Positions 34,536-42,601 of a DNA stretch of 54,526 bases are shown piece after piece. The stretch is taken from contig JAFRQS010000022.1 of the NCBI GenBank assembly GCA_017428495.1, positions 1 through 54,526 on the forward strand. Reading direction: 5' to 3'. Numbering within the stretch: position 1 is the first letter of the stretch; each line of letters opens with the position of its first letter. The notes under the pieces were generated by a model. The model was not told the DNA's origin. It did no database searches and worked only from the letters and a program-made list of their open reading frames with translations. A program made the translations under genes and the position numbers. This DNA comes from Bacilli bacterium (GTDB lineage Bacteria > Bacillota_I > Bacilli_A > RF39 > UBA660).

Positions 34536-35306
34536 ATGCCTAGTAATTTTAGTAGTTATGCAGAAGCACTTTTGAGATTAGAAAGTATTGATGATTTGCT
34601 ACAAGCTTTACCTAAACCTTCTTCAGCAGATTATGAAGAGTGTTTATCTAATTTAATTATGTATATAAATAATGAAATTGATTCTAATGTTGAATTAAAA
34701 GAAGATAGTTGTGATAAAGATGATATTGATTCAATAAATTTGGAATTAGAGAGATTAAATAGAATTAGAGAAGTAATAGTAAGTAAGTTAAGTGAAACTT
34801 ATGGTGAACAAGTTAAAGAAGGTAGTAAAAAGAATTTGGTATTTTTAATGACAAATGCTTCTAATCCTTGTATTGAAAAAGATTTAAAAGATATACCAAG
34901 AGAGTATATGGCTGATTTAGCTGAGTTATTAGAAGATTTAGAATCTTTTGGACCAGATGAAGGTAAGTACAATGATTTGGAGTGTAAAAAGTTAATTAAT
35001 AATGGTGATTTAAAAGATGTATTTGAATTGATAGCATTTAAAGTAAGATTATATTTTGAACAATATGATAAAGATACAGTTATAGTAGTTATGGCAACTT
35101 TAAAAAATCAAACTAATCCTAAGAGTATATATGATACTTTAAGTAAAAGATTAAGTATGAAAGCATATGATGAAAAAAGGAATGTAACGTTAATAGATCA
35201 ATTAAAAAAGAAATTATCTAATCCGGAAATGAAAGATAGATTAATAGAGGAACATAGGGAAATAAAAGAAAGTATAATGGCTAAATTGAAGGGTAATGCA
35301 AAGTAA
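34536..35306 (+). CDS. Protein of unknown function, 256 aa, coupled to frr
   Basis: No family recognised. The protein is soluble, acidic and mostly helical in appearance. The middle (about 85-200) holds NLVFLMTNASNPCIEKDLKDIPREYMADLAELLEDL and, later, FKVRLYFEQYDKDTVIVVMATLKNQTNPKSIYD. The latter looks in strand order like a RelE/ParE-type beta-sheet core, but I would not call it that without a profile search. It starts two bases after the frr stop, so it is made with RRF. A promoter for the pheS leader follows. Confidence 0.75.
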   Translation: MPSNFSSYAEALLRLESIDDLLQALPKPSSADYEECLSNLIMYINNEIDSNVELKEDSCDKDDIDSINLELERLNRIREVIVSKLSETYGEQVKEGSKKNLVFLMTNASNPCIEKDLKDIPREYMADLAELLEDLESFGPDEGKYNDLECKKLINNGDLKDVFELIAFKVRLYFEQYDKDTVIVVMATLKNQTNPKSIYDTLSKRLSMKAYDEKRNVTLIDQLKKKLSNPEMKDRLIEEHREIKESIMAKLKGNAK

Positions 35307-35309
35307 TAG

Positions 35310-35337
35310 TTGAAAAATAATTAAAATGTGTTATAAT
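35310..35337 (+). promoter_or_regulatory. Promoter TTGAAA-N16-TATAAT for the pheS leader
   Basis: TTGAAA (35310-35315), 16 bases, TATAAT (35332-35337). The predicted start near 35344 opens the T-box leader. Confidence 0.7.
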
Positions 35338-35344
35338 CTAATTT

Positions 35345-35545
35345 GAAAAACGAAGAGTTGGAGTAGTAATAAATGATTTACTAATAGAGAGTTAGTGGTT
35401 GGTGTAAACTAATGGTAATAATTTATGAATTCGCCAATATAGTGCATATAAAATATGACGTTGCTCGCGTTAAGAGAAGAGTGCATAGAATCTATGAACT
35501 AAGGTGGAACCGTCCTATTGGACCCTTAGATTATAGATTTTTTTA
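35345..35545 (+). promoter_or_regulatory. T-box leader (phenylalanine-specific) of pheST
   Basis: The leader carries the parts of a T-box riboswitch. There is the AGAGAG...GGTTGGTG stem I region (about 35384-35405), a specifier TTC (35430-35432, Phe) in GAATTCGCC, and the T-box sequence AAGGTGGAACCG (35501-35512). A terminator hairpin formed from AATCTAT/CTAAGG (35489-35506) and CCTTAG/ATAGATT (35524-35539) leads into a T-run. Uncharged tRNA-Phe would stabilise the antiterminator and allow pheST transcription. The pheS start at 35559 lies just after the terminator. Confidence 0.9.
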
Positions 35546-35558
35546 TTTAGGAGGATAT

Positions 35559-36617
35559 ATGAAAAATGATATTGAAAAATTAAAAAATTCATTTGAAAAA
35601 GATATTAAAAAAGTAGAAAATATGAATGAATTAAATGATTTAAGAGTTAATTATTTAGGTAAGAAGAGTAAGATTCAAGAAATTTCCACTATGATGAGAG
35701 ATTTGAGTGTAGAAGAGAAAAAAGAATGTGGAAGATTAATGAATGAGTTTAAGACATATGTTGAAGATTCTATAAGTAAATTAAAAATAGAATTAGAGAA
35801 TAGAGAGTTGGAAGAAAAATTAAAAAATGAAAAAATAGATGTAACGTTACCTTCTACAAAGATAAATGTAGGTGGAGTACATCCGATTACGAGAATTATA
35901 AATGAAGTAGAAGAATTATTTATATCTATGGGATATGATGTAGTAGAGGGGCCAGAAGTTGAAAGTGATTTATACAATTTTGAAATGTTAAATCTACCAA
36001 AAGGGCATCCTGCTAGAGATACTCAAGATAGTTTTTATATAACAGAAGATACATTATTAAGAACTCAAACTTCTCCGGTACAAGTAAGAACTATGCTTGC
36101 AAATAAAGAGAAGACTCCAATAAGAATAATATGTCCAGGTAAGACTTATAGAAAAGATAATGATGACGCTACTCATTCACATGAATTTCATCAAATAGAA
36201 GGCTTAGTTGTAGATGAAAATATTTCTATGGCTGATTTAAAAGGTACATTAGAAGTTTTTGCAAAGAAAATATTTGGTGAAAAAAGGGAAGTAAGATTTA
36301 GACCTAGTTATTTTCCATTTACAGAGCCAAGTATAGAAGTTGATGTATCATGTTTTAATTGCAATGGCAAAGGATGTAATATTTGTAAAGGAACTGGATG
36401 GATTGAAATATTGGGAGCTGGTATGGTTCATCCTAACGTACTTAATATGTGTGGATATGATAGTAATAAGTTTACAGGTTTTGCGTTTGGTATAGGTCCA
36501 GAAAGAATGGCAATGCTTAAATATGGAATAAATGATATAAGAAATTTTTATATAAATGATAAGAGATTTTTAGAAGAATTTGATAAAGTAGAGAAGGTGT
36601 CACATGAGAGTAAGTAA
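35559..36617 (+). CDS. pheS: Phenylalanine-tRNA ligase alpha subunit
   Basis: PheS is the catalytic subunit of the alpha2-beta2 Phe-tRNA synthetase. The 352-residue protein has the N-terminal coiled coil, then [13 protein letters not shown] (about 149-161), the motif 2 region TSPVQVRTM and [23 protein letters not shown], a Cys-rich loop ([14 protein letters not shown]) and motif 3 [13 protein letters not shown]. An in-frame upstream extension to 35412 runs through the T-box leader and is not used. AGGAGG precedes ATG 35559. The 3' end overlaps pheT by 14 bases. Confidence 0.97.
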   Translation: MKNDIEKLKNSFEKDIKKVENMNELNDLRVNYLGKKSKIQEISTMMRDLSVEEKKECGRLMNEFKTYVEDSISKLKIELENRELEEKLKNEKIDVTLPSTKINVGGVHPITRIINEVEELFISMGYDVVEGPEVESDLYNFEMLNLPKGHPARDTQDSFYITEDTLLRTQTSPVQVRTMLANKEKTPIRIICPGKTYRKDNDDATHSHEFHQIEGLVVDENISMADLKGTLEVFAKKIFGEKREVRFRPSYFPFTEPSIEVDVSCFNCNGKGCNICKGTGWIEILGAGMVHPNVLNMCGYDSNKFTGFAFGIGPERMAMLKYGINDIRNFYINDKRFLEEFDKVEKVSHESK

Positions 36618-38973
36618 TTCATGGTTAAAAGAATTAGTTGATGTAGATATAGCTGCAAAAGAAATTGCTGATAAAATGCTTCATGTTGGTAATGAATATG
36701 AAAGTATAAACGAATTATGTCCTGCTACAGGTTTAGTAGTAGGTAGAGTGGTATCTAAAAAACCACATCCTGATTCAGATCATTTAAATATATGTGAAGT
36801 TGATTTAGGAGATAAGATATATCAAATAGTATGTGGTGCTCCTAATGTTGATGTTAATCAGAAGGTAATTGTATCTAAAATAGGTGCTAAACTACCTGCT
36901 GGCGAAATAAAGAAAACAGTTATCAGAGGTGTTGAATCTAATGGTATGATTTGTTCACTAGCAGAATTAGGACTTGAATCTAAATATGTAAGAGAGGAAG
37001 ATAAAAAAGGAATATATGTTCTTCCAGAAGATGCACCTGTAGGAATTGATGCAAAGGAATATCTTGCATTAAAAGATATATATGTAGATTATGAACTTAC
37101 TGCAAATAGGTCTGATTTATTAAATATGATAGGAATGGCTTATGAAGTTGGTGCAATATATAATAAAAAAGTAAAATTACCAGAAAATGATGTAGATGAA
37201 ATAAGTGAAAAGGCAGAAGATTATATTGACATAGAATGTAAAACAAATAATTGTAAAGCATATATGTCAAGAATAGTAAAAGATATTGTGATAAAAGAAA
37301 GCCCACAATTTATAAAATCTAGACTTATGTCTTGTGGAATTAGATCAATAAATAACGTTGTGGACATAAGTAATTATGTTATGTTAGAATATGGCCAACC
37401 TTTACATTTTTTTGACTTAGATAAAGTAGGGAATAAGGTAGTAATAAGACAAGCAAATAATGGTGAAAAAATTACTACATTAGATGGAATTGAAAGAAAA
37501 TTAAAAGATTCTGATATTGTAATATGTGATGAAGACAAACCAATAGCGCTTGCTGGTGTAATGGGTGGACTTGATACAGAAGTTACAATGGATACTAAGA
37601 ATATTCTTATTGAAAGTGCGATATTTAATTCATTTAATATTAGATATACTTCTAAAGAAATATTAAGAAGTGAGGCTAGTATTCGTTTTGAAAAAGGAGT
37701 AGATCCAAAGAGAACAAAAGAAGCACTTGATAGAGCAGCATATTTACTTAATAAATATGCAAGTGGTAAAACATTGCATGGGATAGTAGGTTTTAATGAT
37801 AAAGATGTTGATGACAAAGAAATATCAATAAGTGCTAAAAAGATAAATGATGTATTAGGTATGGAAGTAAGTATAGAGGAAATTAAGGATATTTTTAGTA
37901 GACTAGGATTTACTTATAAGGAAAAAGATGGTCTTTTTGATGTTTATGTACCTTCTAGAAGATTAGATATAAGTATAAAAGAAGATTTAATTGAAGAAGT
38001 AGGAAGAATACATGGGTATGATAATATGAAAGGTAAATTGCCTGTATTGCCTATTAAAATGGGTAAATATCTTCCTAAAAATAAGTATATTAAAGATATA
38101 AAAAATAGATTATATTCTCTTGGTTTAACTGAAACTATTACTTATTCTTTAGTAAATAAAGAGGAAATAGAATTATTTAAAGATAAACCTTTTGAATATA
38201 TTAAAGTAGCATCTCCACTAACGGAGGATAGATCTATAATGAGATATTCTATTATACCTTCATTATTAAAGGTTGCTGACTATAATATTTCAAGAAATAT
38301 TAAAAATTTATGTGTATTTGAAACAAGTAAAATATATTATTTAGAAGATGATTATAAGGAAGTTAATAAATTAGCAATACTTATGACAGGTAATTATATT
38401 GATAATACATGGGGAAATAAAATTATAGTAGATTTTTATACTATAAAAGGTGTATTAGAAAATTTATTTGATTATTTAGGATTATTAAAACGATATAAGT
38501 TAGCAACAGATAATATACCTAATTCTTATCATCCAGGTATAAGTGCATCTATATTAATTGATAATAATGTAGTTGGTTATATAGGAAAACCTCATCCAAA
38601 TGTTAATAAAAAAGATATATATGTATGTGAATTGGATTTGGATAAATTATTTGATATTCAAATAAAATCTATAAAGTATAAAGAAGTGCCTAAATATCCA
38701 TCTATTATAAAAGATATGGCATTTGTATTAGATAATAATGTAAATGTTGGAGATGTAATATCAACTATATATAAAAAAGGTGGAAGAGTGGTTACTAATG
38801 TAGATGTATTTGATGTATTTAATAATTTTGAAAAAGATAAAAAATCAATAGCATTTAAAATAACATTCCAAGATTTAGAAAAAACTTTAACTGAAGACGA
38901 GGTATTAAAGTTATTTAATAATATTATAGATTTTATAGAAAAGGATTATAAAGCAAAATTAAGAAATAAGTAG
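36604..38973 (+). CDS. pheT: Phenylalanine-tRNA ligase beta subunit
   Basis: PheT binds tRNA-Phe and edits misacylated Tyr. The 789-residue protein has the family's full order: an N-terminal domain, the OB-fold EMAP-like part ([25 protein letters not shown], about 46-70), the B3/B4 editing domain ([23 protein letters not shown]), the B5 domain ([19 protein letters not shown]) and the C-terminal anticodon-binding FDX-ACB domain ([14 protein letters not shown]). It is co-transcribed with pheS under the T-box, overlapping it by 14 bases with AAGGTG ahead of its ATG. A hairpin terminator overlaps its stop. Confidence 0.97.
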   Translation: MRVSNSWLKELVDVDIAAKEIADKMLHVGNEYESINELCPATGLVVGRVVSKKPHPDSDHLNICEVDLGDKIYQIVCGAPNVDVNQKVIVSKIGAKLPAGEIKKTVIRGVESNGMICSLAELGLESKYVREEDKKGIYVLPEDAPVGIDAKEYLALKDIYVDYELTANRSDLLNMIGMAYEVGAIYNKKVKLPENDVDEISEKAEDYIDIECKTNNCKAYMSRIVKDIVIKESPQFIKSRLMSCGIRSINNVVDISNYVMLEYGQPLHFFDLDKVGNKVVIRQANNGEKITTLDGIERKLKDSDIVICDEDKPIALAGVMGGLDTEVTMDTKNILIESAIFNSFNIRYTSKEILRSEASIRFEKGVDPKRTKEALDRAAYLLNKYASGKTLHGIVGFNDKDVDDKEISISAKKINDVLGMEVSIEEIKDIFSRLGFTYKEKDGLFDVYVPSRRLDISIKEDLIEEVGRIHGYDNMKGKLPVLPIKMGKYLPKNKYIKDIKNRLYSLGLTETITYSLVNKEEIELFKDKPFEYIKVASPLTEDRSIMRYSIIPSLLKVADYNISRNIKNLCVFETSKIYYLEDDYKEVNKLAILMTGNYIDNTWGNKIIVDFYTIKGVLENLFDYLGLLKRYKLATDNIPNSYHPGISASILIDNNVVGYIGKPHPNVNKKDIYVCELDLDKLFDIQIKSIKYKEVPKYPSIIKDMAFVLDNNVNVGDVISTIYKKGGRVVTNVDVFDVFNNFEKDKKSIAFKITFQDLEKTLTEDEVLKLFNNIIDFIEKDYKAKLRNK

Positions 38974-38988
38974 TACTTATTTCTTTTT
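38963..38988 (+). terminator. Terminator of the pheST operon
   Basis: GAAATAAG (38963-38970) pairs with CTTATTTC (38976-38983) around loop TAGTA, followed by a T-run. Confidence 0.75.
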
Positions 38989-39046
38989 ATTTGATTTACA
39001 AAAAACTTTATATATGATAATATAATTATATGAGGAGGATGATAAT

Positions 39047-39601
39047 ATGCCAACATGGTTAATAGTAGTTTTAGTTGTAGTATTTTTATTAGTTTCATTT
39101 GTTATTAAAACTTATAATGGCTTAGTTAAATTAAGAAATAAAGTTAAAGATCAATGGGCACAAATTGATGTACAATTGAAAAGAAGATTTGACTTGATTC
39201 CTAATTTAGTAGAAACTGTTAAAGGTTATGCTAAACATGAAAATGAAACACTTAATCAAGTTATTGAAGCAAGAAATAAGTTTAAATCTGCTAATACTCC
39301 AGAAGAAGAAATGGAAGCTAGTGGTGAATTAACTAAAGCATTAGGAAGATTAATGGTATTAACAGAATCTTATCCAGAACTTAAAGCTAATGAAAATTTC
39401 TTAAGTTTACAAGCTGATTTAAAAGAATGCGAAGAGAAGATTGCTTATTCAAGACAATTCTATAATGATTCAGTATTATCTTATATGAATAAGTTACAAA
39501 TGTTTCCTTCTAATATAATTGGATCAATGTTTGGATTTAAAGAAATGAAATACTTTGAAGTTGCTGAAAGTGAGAAAGATGCTCCAAAAGTATCATTCTA
39601 A
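39047..39601 (+). CDS. lemA: LemA family protein
   Basis: LemA proteins are small membrane-anchored helical bundles with an N-terminal membrane segment (about 3-20). Their exact role is unresolved. The 184-residue protein shows the family signature YNGLVKLRNKVKDQWAQIDVQLKRRFDLIPNLVETVKGYAKHE (about 24-66), the ARNKFKSA loop, and the C-terminal block KIAYSRQFYNDSVLSYMNKLQMFPSNIIGSMFGFKE (about 133-168). A GAGGAGGATGAT site precedes it. It is followed by a terminator-like hairpin and then its usual partner, a DUF2207 protein. Confidence 0.95.
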   Translation: MPTWLIVVLVVVFLLVSFVIKTYNGLVKLRNKVKDQWAQIDVQLKRRFDLIPNLVETVKGYAKHENETLNQVIEARNKFKSANTPEEEMEASGELTKALGRLMVLTESYPELKANENFLSLQADLKECEEKIAYSRQFYNDSVLSYMNKLQMFPSNIIGSMFGFKEMKYFEVAESEKDAPKVSF

Positions 39602-39625
39602 AACTTACTTTTGTAAGTTTTTTTC
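39600..39625 (+). terminator. Hairpin with T-run between lemA and the DUF2207 gene
   Basis: A perfect 9-bp stem AAAACTTAC (39600-39608) with GTAAGTTTT (39613-39621), loop TTTT, ends in seven T residues. There is no promoter in the 13 bases that follow before the next ribosome site, so the downstream gene must rely on read-through. Confidence 0.8.
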
Positions 39626-39638
39626 TTAGGAGGAATAT

Positions 39639-41351
39639 ATGAAAAAAATTATTTTATTTATTAGTTTATTAATATTTCCGTTTTTAGCAAATGCATCAAG
39701 TATATCTAAGGTAGATATGGATATTGTATTATCAAATAATGGTAAGGCAATAGTTACAGAAACATGGGATGCAAATGTGACAGATGGAACAGAGGGATGG
39801 CATCCATATTATAATATTGGAAAGTCTGAAATAAATGTTATAAGTGCCAGTATGGATGGACATTCATATCAAGTAGTTGATTTTTGGAATGAAAATTCAA
39901 GTTTAAGTTCAAAAGCATATAAAGCTGGTATATACAAACCAGATAGTAATGAAACCGATATAGTATTTGGTATTACTAGTTATGGATCTCATACTTATGT
40001 AATTAAATATGAAATAACTAATTTTATATCTAATTTAAGTGATGCTGATATGATATATTGGACTTTGTTCCCATATGATTTTAGTGCGCAACCTGATAAT
40101 GTAACAATAAAAATAAGTGGACCATATAAGTATCCAGATACATTAGATGTATGGGGATTTGGAATGTATGATGCACCTTGCTATGTAAAAGATGGTGCAA
40201 TATACATGACTAGTGATGGGCCTATAGGAAGTGGTGAGTATTTAACATTACTTGCTAAATTTCCTAAAGGTAAATTTGAAAGCAATTCAATTTTAGATCA
40301 TAATTTTGAATATTATCTAAATATGGCACAAGAAGGTGCAACTCCATCAATACATAAGACAGAAAAAAAGAAATCTAAATTATCAGAAATCTTTGGTAAG
40401 ATAGCAGGTGTATTAATGGGTGTAGGTTTATTTATTGTTGCTAGTGTTACTGGTTCAAGAGCTGCAAAAAATAATAAGTATAATTTTGGTGAAGCTGGCA
40501 AGAAAATAAAGGATGTTCCTAATTTCAGAGATATACCTTGTGATAAAGATATATATTATGCCTTTTGGACTGCTGATACATATGAATTAATAAAAAATAG
40601 AAATGATTTCTTGGGCGCAGTTTTATTAAAATGGATACATGATGGAAATGTTACTGTTGAAAAAATAGAAACAAAGGTTTTGTTTAAAACAAGAGAAGAA
40701 AGTGTGGTAACATTTGTTAAAAAACCATTAGATGCTAATGCAAAAGAGCAAGATTTATATGATTATATGCTTGAAGCTAGTGGTGACGGTAAATTAGAAA
40801 CTGATGAATTTAAGAAGTGGTGTAAGAAAAATTATACTAAGATATTTAATTGGTTTGATGATTGTATAAAGTTTGAAAGAGATGAATTAATAGATAGGCA
40901 TTTAATAGTTAAAAATGAATATGAAGGTGGAAAGATATTTAAGTATAAATATCAACAATATGATATAACAAGTAAAGCTAGAGAAGAAGCTGAAAAGTTA
41001 CAAGGATTAAAACAATTCTTTAAAGAATTCTCTAGAATTAATGAAAAAGAACCTATTGAGGTAAAACTATGGAATGAGTATTTGATGTTCGCACAAATAC
41101 TTGGAATGGCTGATGAAGTTATGAAACAATTTAGGAAGTTGTATCCAGAAGTTCTTACTGAGATGGAAAATTATAATTATAATTATGATGCTTTCTTATT
41201 CGCAAATTCATTATCAAGCGAAGGCGTAAAAGCTGCATCTGCTGCAAGAAGTGCTGCTGAAAGTTACTCTTCTGGAGGAGGTGGATTCTCTTCTGGTGGA
41301 GGAGGCGGTGGTTCCTTCGGTGGAGGAGGCGGAGGCGGTGGCTTCCGATAA
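39639..41351 (+). CDS. DUF2207 family predicted membrane protein with Gly-rich tail
   Basis: The 570-residue protein has a cleavable-looking signal peptide (about 1-19, ending ANA), a large outer domain typical of DUF2207 (SKVDMDIVLSNNGKAIVTETWDANVTDGTEGWHPYYNIG), a membrane segment (about 245-268) and a soluble C-terminal region. It ends in a Ser/Gly tail of repeated GGGG blocks (about 541-570) as in many DUF2207 proteins. The family commonly pairs with LemA, as here. AGGAGG precedes ATG. No catalytic motif is visible; the role is unknown. Confidence 0.92.
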   Translation: MKKIILFISLLIFPFLANASSISKVDMDIVLSNNGKAIVTETWDANVTDGTEGWHPYYNIGKSEINVISASMDGHSYQVVDFWNENSSLSSKAYKAGIYKPDSNETDIVFGITSYGSHTYVIKYEITNFISNLSDADMIYWTLFPYDFSAQPDNVTIKISGPYKYPDTLDVWGFGMYDAPCYVKDGAIYMTSDGPIGSGEYLTLLAKFPKGKFESNSILDHNFEYYLNMAQEGATPSIHKTEKKKSKLSEIFGKIAGVLMGVGLFIVASVTGSRAAKNNKYNFGEAGKKIKDVPNFRDIPCDKDIYYAFWTADTYELIKNRNDFLGAVLLKWIHDGNVTVEKIETKVLFKTREESVVTFVKKPLDANAKEQDLYDYMLEASGDGKLETDEFKKWCKKNYTKIFNWFDDCIKFERDELIDRHLIVKNEYEGGKIFKYKYQQYDITSKAREEAEKLQGLKQFFKEFSRINEKEPIEVKLWNEYLMFAQILGMADEVMKQFRKLYPEVLTEMENYNYNYDAFLFANSLSSEGVKAASAARSAAESYSSGGGGFSSGGGGGGSFGGGGGGGGFR

Positions 41352-41372
41352 AAGACAGAAATGTCTTTTTTT
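41350..41372 (+). terminator. Terminator after the DUF2207 gene
   Basis: AAAAGACA (41350-41357) pairs with TGTCTTTT (41362-41369) around a GAAA loop, then a T-run. Confidence 0.85.
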
Positions 41373-41420
41373 CTTTGCAAAAAACATCAAAATTCGATAA
41401 AAATAATTGATATTTTAGAG

Positions 41421-41451
41421 GAAATTATAATTTTTGATAGAAATTATAATT
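41421..41451 (+). promoter_or_regulatory. Direct repeats GAAATTATAATT upstream of comK (candidate operator)
   Basis: The 12-base sequence GAAATTATAATT occurs at 41421-41432 and again at 41440-41451, 19 bases apart, about two helical turns. The first copy, read as AAAT-N5-TTTT, is one mismatch from the AT-box (AAAA-N5-TTTT) that ComK binds in Bacillus. No good -35 box fits the -10-like TATAAT boxes within it, as expected for an activator-dependent promoter. Confidence 0.45.
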
Positions 41452-41467
41452 AGAAGGAGGTTTAGGT

Positions 41468-41917
41468 ATGAGTGATTATGAAATTAATAATGATACGTTA
41501 GCAGTAATACCAATTGATGAGTGTAGGACAAAAATTATAGAAAAGGGGAAATCATTTATAGTTAATCAATCAGCTATGAAAATAATAGATATGAGTTGTC
41601 AATATTTTGGCAGTTCATATCAAGGTAGATTTTTGGGTACAAAAAATTTAATAGGAATTAGTTATAAAGCTCCAATAATAATAGAAGAGAGTAATGAGAT
41701 AATTTTTTTTCCTACTACTTCTCCAAGATTATTTAATTGTGCATGGATTTCATTAAAGAATTTGCAAAATTATAGGAAAAATGATGATAGTACAATTATT
41801 GTTTTTAATAATGGTCATTTGTTAAATTTAGATATTTCATATGCAACATTAGATAGTCAGGTATTACGTGCTGCTAGATTAGAGAGTGTTTTAAGATTAA
41901 GAAAAAGCAATAATTGA
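41468..41917 (+). CDS. comK: ComK-family competence transcription factor
   Basis: ComK is the master activator of competence genes in Bacillus. The 149-residue protein shares the family core: TLAVIPIDECRTKIIEKGKSFIV near the start, MKIIDMSCQYFGSSYQGRFLGTKNLIGISYKAPIII (about 37-72), and EIIFFPTTSPRLFNCAWISLKNL (about 78-100). A strong AGAAGGAGG site precedes it and two direct repeats lie upstream. No DNA-uptake genes (comE, comG) are in the window. In such reduced Bacilli its targets could differ from those of Bacillus. There is no terminator after it. Confidence 0.88.
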   Translation: MSDYEINNDTLAVIPIDECRTKIIEKGKSFIVNQSAMKIIDMSCQYFGSSYQGRFLGTKNLIGISYKAPIIIEESNEIIFFPTTSPRLFNCAWISLKNLQNYRKNDDSTIIVFNNGHLLNLDISYATLDSQVLRAARLESVLRLRKSNN

Positions 41918-41927
41918 CAAAAAAACT

Positions 41928-41955
41928 TTCACAAAATAGAAAAGTATGATATACT
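41928..41955 (+). promoter_or_regulatory. Promoter TTTCAC-N16-TGATATACT for the Lys/Ala-rich gene
   Basis: A weak -35 (41928-41933) is followed by an extended -10, TG (41947-41948), one base, TATACT (41950-41955). It gives the short gene at 41991 its own start independent of comK. Confidence 0.5.
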
Positions 41956-41990
41956 AAATAAGTAATATATGATAAAAAGGGAGTGAAAGT

Positions 41991-42248
41991 ATGGCAACCA
42001 AAAAAACTACAAGTAAGCCAGCTGCAAAAAAGACTACAAAGGCTGTTGCAAAACCTGCTGCAAAGAAATCAGTTGCAAAACCAGTAGCTAAGAAGGCTGC
42101 TGCAAAACCTGCTGCAAAGAAGGTAGCTGCTAAGCCAGTTGAAAAAGAAAACATAAAAGATGTTGAAGTATCTGTATTAGTTGTTATGGCAGTTGAAGCA
42201 TTAATATTATTAATTGGATATTTAATATTAATGTATTATATTTCATAA
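41991..42248 (+). CDS. Histone H1-like Lys/Ala/Pro-rich protein with a C-terminal membrane helix
   Basis: The 85-residue protein has two clear parts. Residues about 1-50 are almost only Lys, Ala, Pro, Val and Thr, in repeated KPAAKK or KPVAKK units like the C-terminal tails of histone H1 and bacterial H1-like proteins, so they should bind DNA or RNA or other acidic polymers. Residues about 58-84 are one hydrophobic helix (VSVLVVMAVEALILLIGYLILMYYIS). The net result is a positively charged arm on a membrane anchor. GGGAGTGAAAGT precedes ATG. It has its own promoter and terminator, 73 bases after comK. Confidence 0.75.
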   Translation: MATKKTTSKPAAKKTTKAVAKPAAKKSVAKPVAKKAAAKPAAKKVAAKPVEKENIKDVEVSVLVVMAVEALILLIGYLILMYYIS

Positions 42249-42271
42249 AAAAGACAATTTAGTCTTTTTTT
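42247..42271 (+). terminator. Rho-independent terminator
   Basis: AAAAAAGAC (42247-42255) pairs with GTCTTTTTT (42262-42270) around loop AATTTA, ending in T residues. Confidence 0.85.
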
Positions 42272-42316
42272 GTTTATACCAAAATGTTATACTATTTACT
42301 AGAAAAGAGTGATTTT

Positions 42317-42601
42317 ATGGATGAATTAACAAAGGAAGAAGTTCTACATGTTGCGCACCTTGCAAGAATAAATGTGAGTGATGAAGATGTAGAAAAGTAT
42401 AAAGTGCAATTAAAGCAAATATTAAATGAAATGGAAAAAATAAATGAAGTAGACGTAGATGGAGATATATTGATTTCTCCATCTAATAATAAGAATGAAT
42501 ATAGAGAAGATATTGGGTTAGATAGTGATGTAGATATTCTTTCAAATGCACCAAAAAGAAATGGAAATTATATTGAAATAAAGAGGTTTGTAAATGACTA
42601 A
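42317..42601 (+). CDS. gatC: Asp/Glu-tRNA amidotransferase subunit C
   Basis: GatC is the small scaffold subunit of GatCAB, which converts Glu-tRNA(Gln) and Asp-tRNA(Asn) to Gln-tRNA(Gln) and Asn-tRNA(Asn). The 94-residue protein has the family pattern EEVLHVAHLARINVSDEDVEKYK and a C-terminal LSNAPKRNGNYIEIKRFV. ATG 42317 follows AGAGTGAT; the in-frame ATG 42284 covers the -10 region (TGTTATACT at 42285-42293) and is rejected. It overlaps gatA by 8 bases. Confidence 0.94.
   Translation: MDELTKEEVLHVAHLARINVSDEDVEKYKVQLKQILNEMEKINEVDVDGDILISPSNNKNEYREDIGLDSDVDILSNAPKRNGNYIEIKRFVND

Noticed and set aside
34536..35306. RelE/ParE-type toxin domain in the gene after frr
   Set aside because: Only a loose strand pattern is visible; there is no partner antitoxin and the protein is too long and acidic for a simple toxin.
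35412..35558. Long N-terminal extension of pheS
   Set aside because: The extension reads through the T-box leader and its terminator; a strong AGGAGG site and the usual protein start lie at 35559.
41914..41942. TTGACA at the comK stop as a -35 box
   Set aside because: No -10 box lies 16-18 bases downstream; the extended -10 at 41947-41955 is too far, so the match appears to come from the stop codon context.
41954..42154. Minus-strand Ala/Phe-rich frame
   Set aside because: It is the antisense image of the Lys/Ala-rich repeat (AAG/GCA codons) of the plus-strand gene.
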